NCBI RefSeq assembly: GCF_900106045.1
Contig: NZ_LT629802.1
Coordinates: 186,001-250,000 of the forward strand
Direction: 5' to 3'
Source: Pseudomonas mucidolens
Lineage (GTDB): Bacteria > Pseudomonadota > Gammaproteobacteria > Pseudomonadales > Pseudomonadaceae
Length of the DNA: 64,000 nt
Shown here: positions 62,587 through 64,000 of the stretch, one piece after another
How positions within the stretch are numbered: the stretch's first letter is position 1
Layout: each line of letters opens with the position of its first letter
The notes under the pieces: generated by a model
What the model was told of the DNA's origin: nothing
The model's input: only the letters and a program-made list of their open reading frames with translations
The model's database searches: none
Position numbers and translations under genes: made by a program

Positions 62587-63981
62587 ATGGATGATCATGG
62601 ACGTAACACTTCTTCCAACCAGCCAATCCTTTATGTGCTTGATACCAACGTATTGATCCACGACCCAAACGCGCTGCTCAATTTCGAAGAACACCACGTC
62701 GCCATCCCGATGATCGTGCTCGAGGAACTCGACAAGCTCAAGAGCGGGCACCACAGCGTTGCCGCCGAATGCCGCCAAGCCATCCGCCTGATCGACAAGA
62801 CCCTGGGCGAGGCCTCGCCTGAAGATGTCGAGATCGGTGTACCGATCCAGCGTGGCAAAGGCGAGCCCAAGGGGTTGCTGTCGATTCTGATGAGTAAGCG
62901 CAGCGAGCCCAACAGCCTGCTTCCGGAAAACCTCAACGACAACAAAATCATCAACCAATTGATCGACCTGCACGCGCGTGACAAGGAGCTGCGCCTGGTG
63001 CTGGTGACCAAAGACATCAACATGCGCCTCAAGGCGCGGGCGTGTGGGATCGCCGCCGAGGACTACAGTACCGATCAGTTGGTCGACGATGTGTCGATGC
63101 TGTCCCGTGGTTATCACATGATGACCGGGTCGTTCTGGGACCGTGTCAGCAAGGTCGAGACCCGCCAGGATCACGGTCGCACCTGGCATCAGGTGCAACT
63201 GACCGACAATCTGCCAGCCGTGCATATCAACGAATTCATTGTCGACGAACAGGGCTTTGTCGGCTGGATCAAAGAAATCCAGGTCGACAAGCTACTGATC
63301 CTCGACCTGCATCAGGAACCCCTGTTGCACCAGGAGGCCTGAGGCCTGAAACCGCGTGATATCTACCAGAGCCTGGCGTTGTACGCGTTGCTCGATCCGG
63401 ATATCCACCTGGTCAACCTGACCGGCGCTGCCGGTTCGGGGAAAACCATCCTCGCCTTGGCCGCCGCCATCGAGCAGACCATGGTCACCAAGCGTTATCG
63501 GCGCATCATCGCCACCCGCAGCGTGCAGGGCCTGGACCAGGAAATCGGCTTCCTGCCGGGCACCGAGGCGGAGAAAATGGAGCCGTGGCTGGGGGCGATT
63601 ACCGACAACCTCGAAGCCTTGCACATGGATGACGAAAACACCCATGGCAGCGTCGATTACATCCTCAGCAAAGTGCCGTTGCAGTTCAAATCCCTCAACT
63701 ACATTCGAGGTCGTAGCTTCCAGCAGAGCCTGATTCTGATCGATGAATGTCAGAACCTCACGCCGCACCAGATAAAAACCATCATCACCCGTGCCGGCGC
63801 CGGTTCCAAAGTGGTGTGCCTGGGCAACCTGGCACAGATCGACACCCCTTACCTGTCCGCGACCAGCTCCGGGCTGACTTACCTGACGGAACGCTTCAAG
63901 GACTTCCCCAACGGCGTGCACATCGCCCTGCAGGGCGTCCCACGTTCGATTCTGGCCGAATACGCAGAATCTCACTTGTAA
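62587..63981 (+). pseudogene. PIN-PhoH family ATPase gene split by an in-frame TGA
   Basis: Continuous frame of 464 codons with one stop, TGA at 63340-63342 (codon 252). The first part (251 aa) is a PIN domain (YVLDTNVLIHDP, IVLEELDKLKSG, LVTKDINMRLKA). The second, in the same frame, starts GLKPRDIYQSLALYALLDPD and carries the PhoH Walker A GAAGSGKTILALAAA and Walker B LILIDECQN. In intact relatives this junction reads EAWGLKPRD, so TGA replaces TGG by one G-to-A change. The start at 62587 has aaggtga upstream. The gene is either a recent pseudogene, a sequence error, or makes two separate domains; a downstream re-start could be at the GTA/TTG codons around 63376, with an in-frame ATG only later. 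Confidence 0.85.
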
Positions 63982-64000
63982 ATGCGGTCAATGTGGGAGG

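Noticed and set aside
63340..63342. Selenocysteine or programmed readthrough at the PhoH TGA
   Set aside because: No adjacent bacterial SECIS-like hairpin was seen and relatives have Trp, not Cys or Sec, at this place.

Overview
The window is chromosomal DNA of a Pseudomonas, most likely of the P. fluorescens group. The evidence is the GC-rich codon use, the complete mraZ-to-lpxC division and cell-wall cluster, the complete algD-to-algA alginate operon, and pseudomonad REP elements (hairpins of the GTAGGAGCGAGC...GCTCGC type). No tRNA, rRNA operon or CRISPR array was seen. The only structural RNA found is RNase P RNA.

Region by region. (1) 1-2.5 kb is a decayed accessory patch: an IS5-type transposase remnant, an IS66 transposase C-terminal remnant, an intact ArsR regulator plus alcohol dehydrogenase pair, an 8-bp tandem repeat, and a frameshifted tyrosine recombinase. 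(2) 2.5-4.2 kb carries a metallo-beta-lactamase-fold hydrolase and an OmpA-type lipoprotein with a possible AlgU promoter. (3) 4.2-8.8 kb holds the conserved envelope block dolP-gmhA-yraN-lpoA on the minus strand, with rsmI divergent. (4) 8.9-9.25 kb is rnpB. (5) 9.5-27.4 kb is the dcw cluster: mraZ, rsmH, ftsL, ftsI, murE, murF, mraY, murD, ftsW, murG, murC, ddlB, ftsQ, ftsA, ftsZ, lpxC. It is led by a sigma-70 type promoter and a triple MraZ box, and most genes overlap or touch. (6) 27.4-34.8 kb is mixed: a diguanylate cyclase, a solute-binding protein, a YkgJ-type protein, a GNAT, CheV, a 2-hydroxyacid dehydrogenase and a LysR regulator. (7) 35.0-39.8 kb is a four-gene efflux operon (outer membrane factor, FUSC pump, DUF1656, HlyD adaptor). 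(8) 39.8-42.6 kb is a small variable stretch with a REP array, a LysR remnant, an SDR, and an orphan gene behind a perfect hrp box. (9) 42.6-59.3 kb is the alginate operon, read right to left, with about 870 bp of upstream control DNA. (10) 60.2-64.0 kb has yaaA, a polysaccharide deacetylase and a PIN-PhoH gene interrupted by a stop codon.

How the genes work together. The dcw genes make UDP-MurNAc-pentapeptide (MurC-F, Ddl), lipids I and II (MraY, MurG) and the divisome (FtsL, I, W, Q, A, Z). LpoA is expected to stimulate peptidoglycan synthesis. The alginate genes supply GDP-mannuronate (AlgA, AlgD), polymerise it under c-di-GMP control (Alg8, Alg44), carry it across the periplasm (AlgK, AlgX, AlgG, AlgL), acetylate it (AlgI, AlgJ, AlgF, AlgX) and export it (AlgE).

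The most noteworthy observations are: the hrp-box-linked 110-aa orphan at 42.2 kb, whose N-terminus fits a type III secretion signal; a 120-bp REP doublet inserted in frame in the algK signal sequence; a single TGG-to-TGA change splitting the PIN-PhoH gene; and four repeat elements of different sequence types inside one alginate operon.
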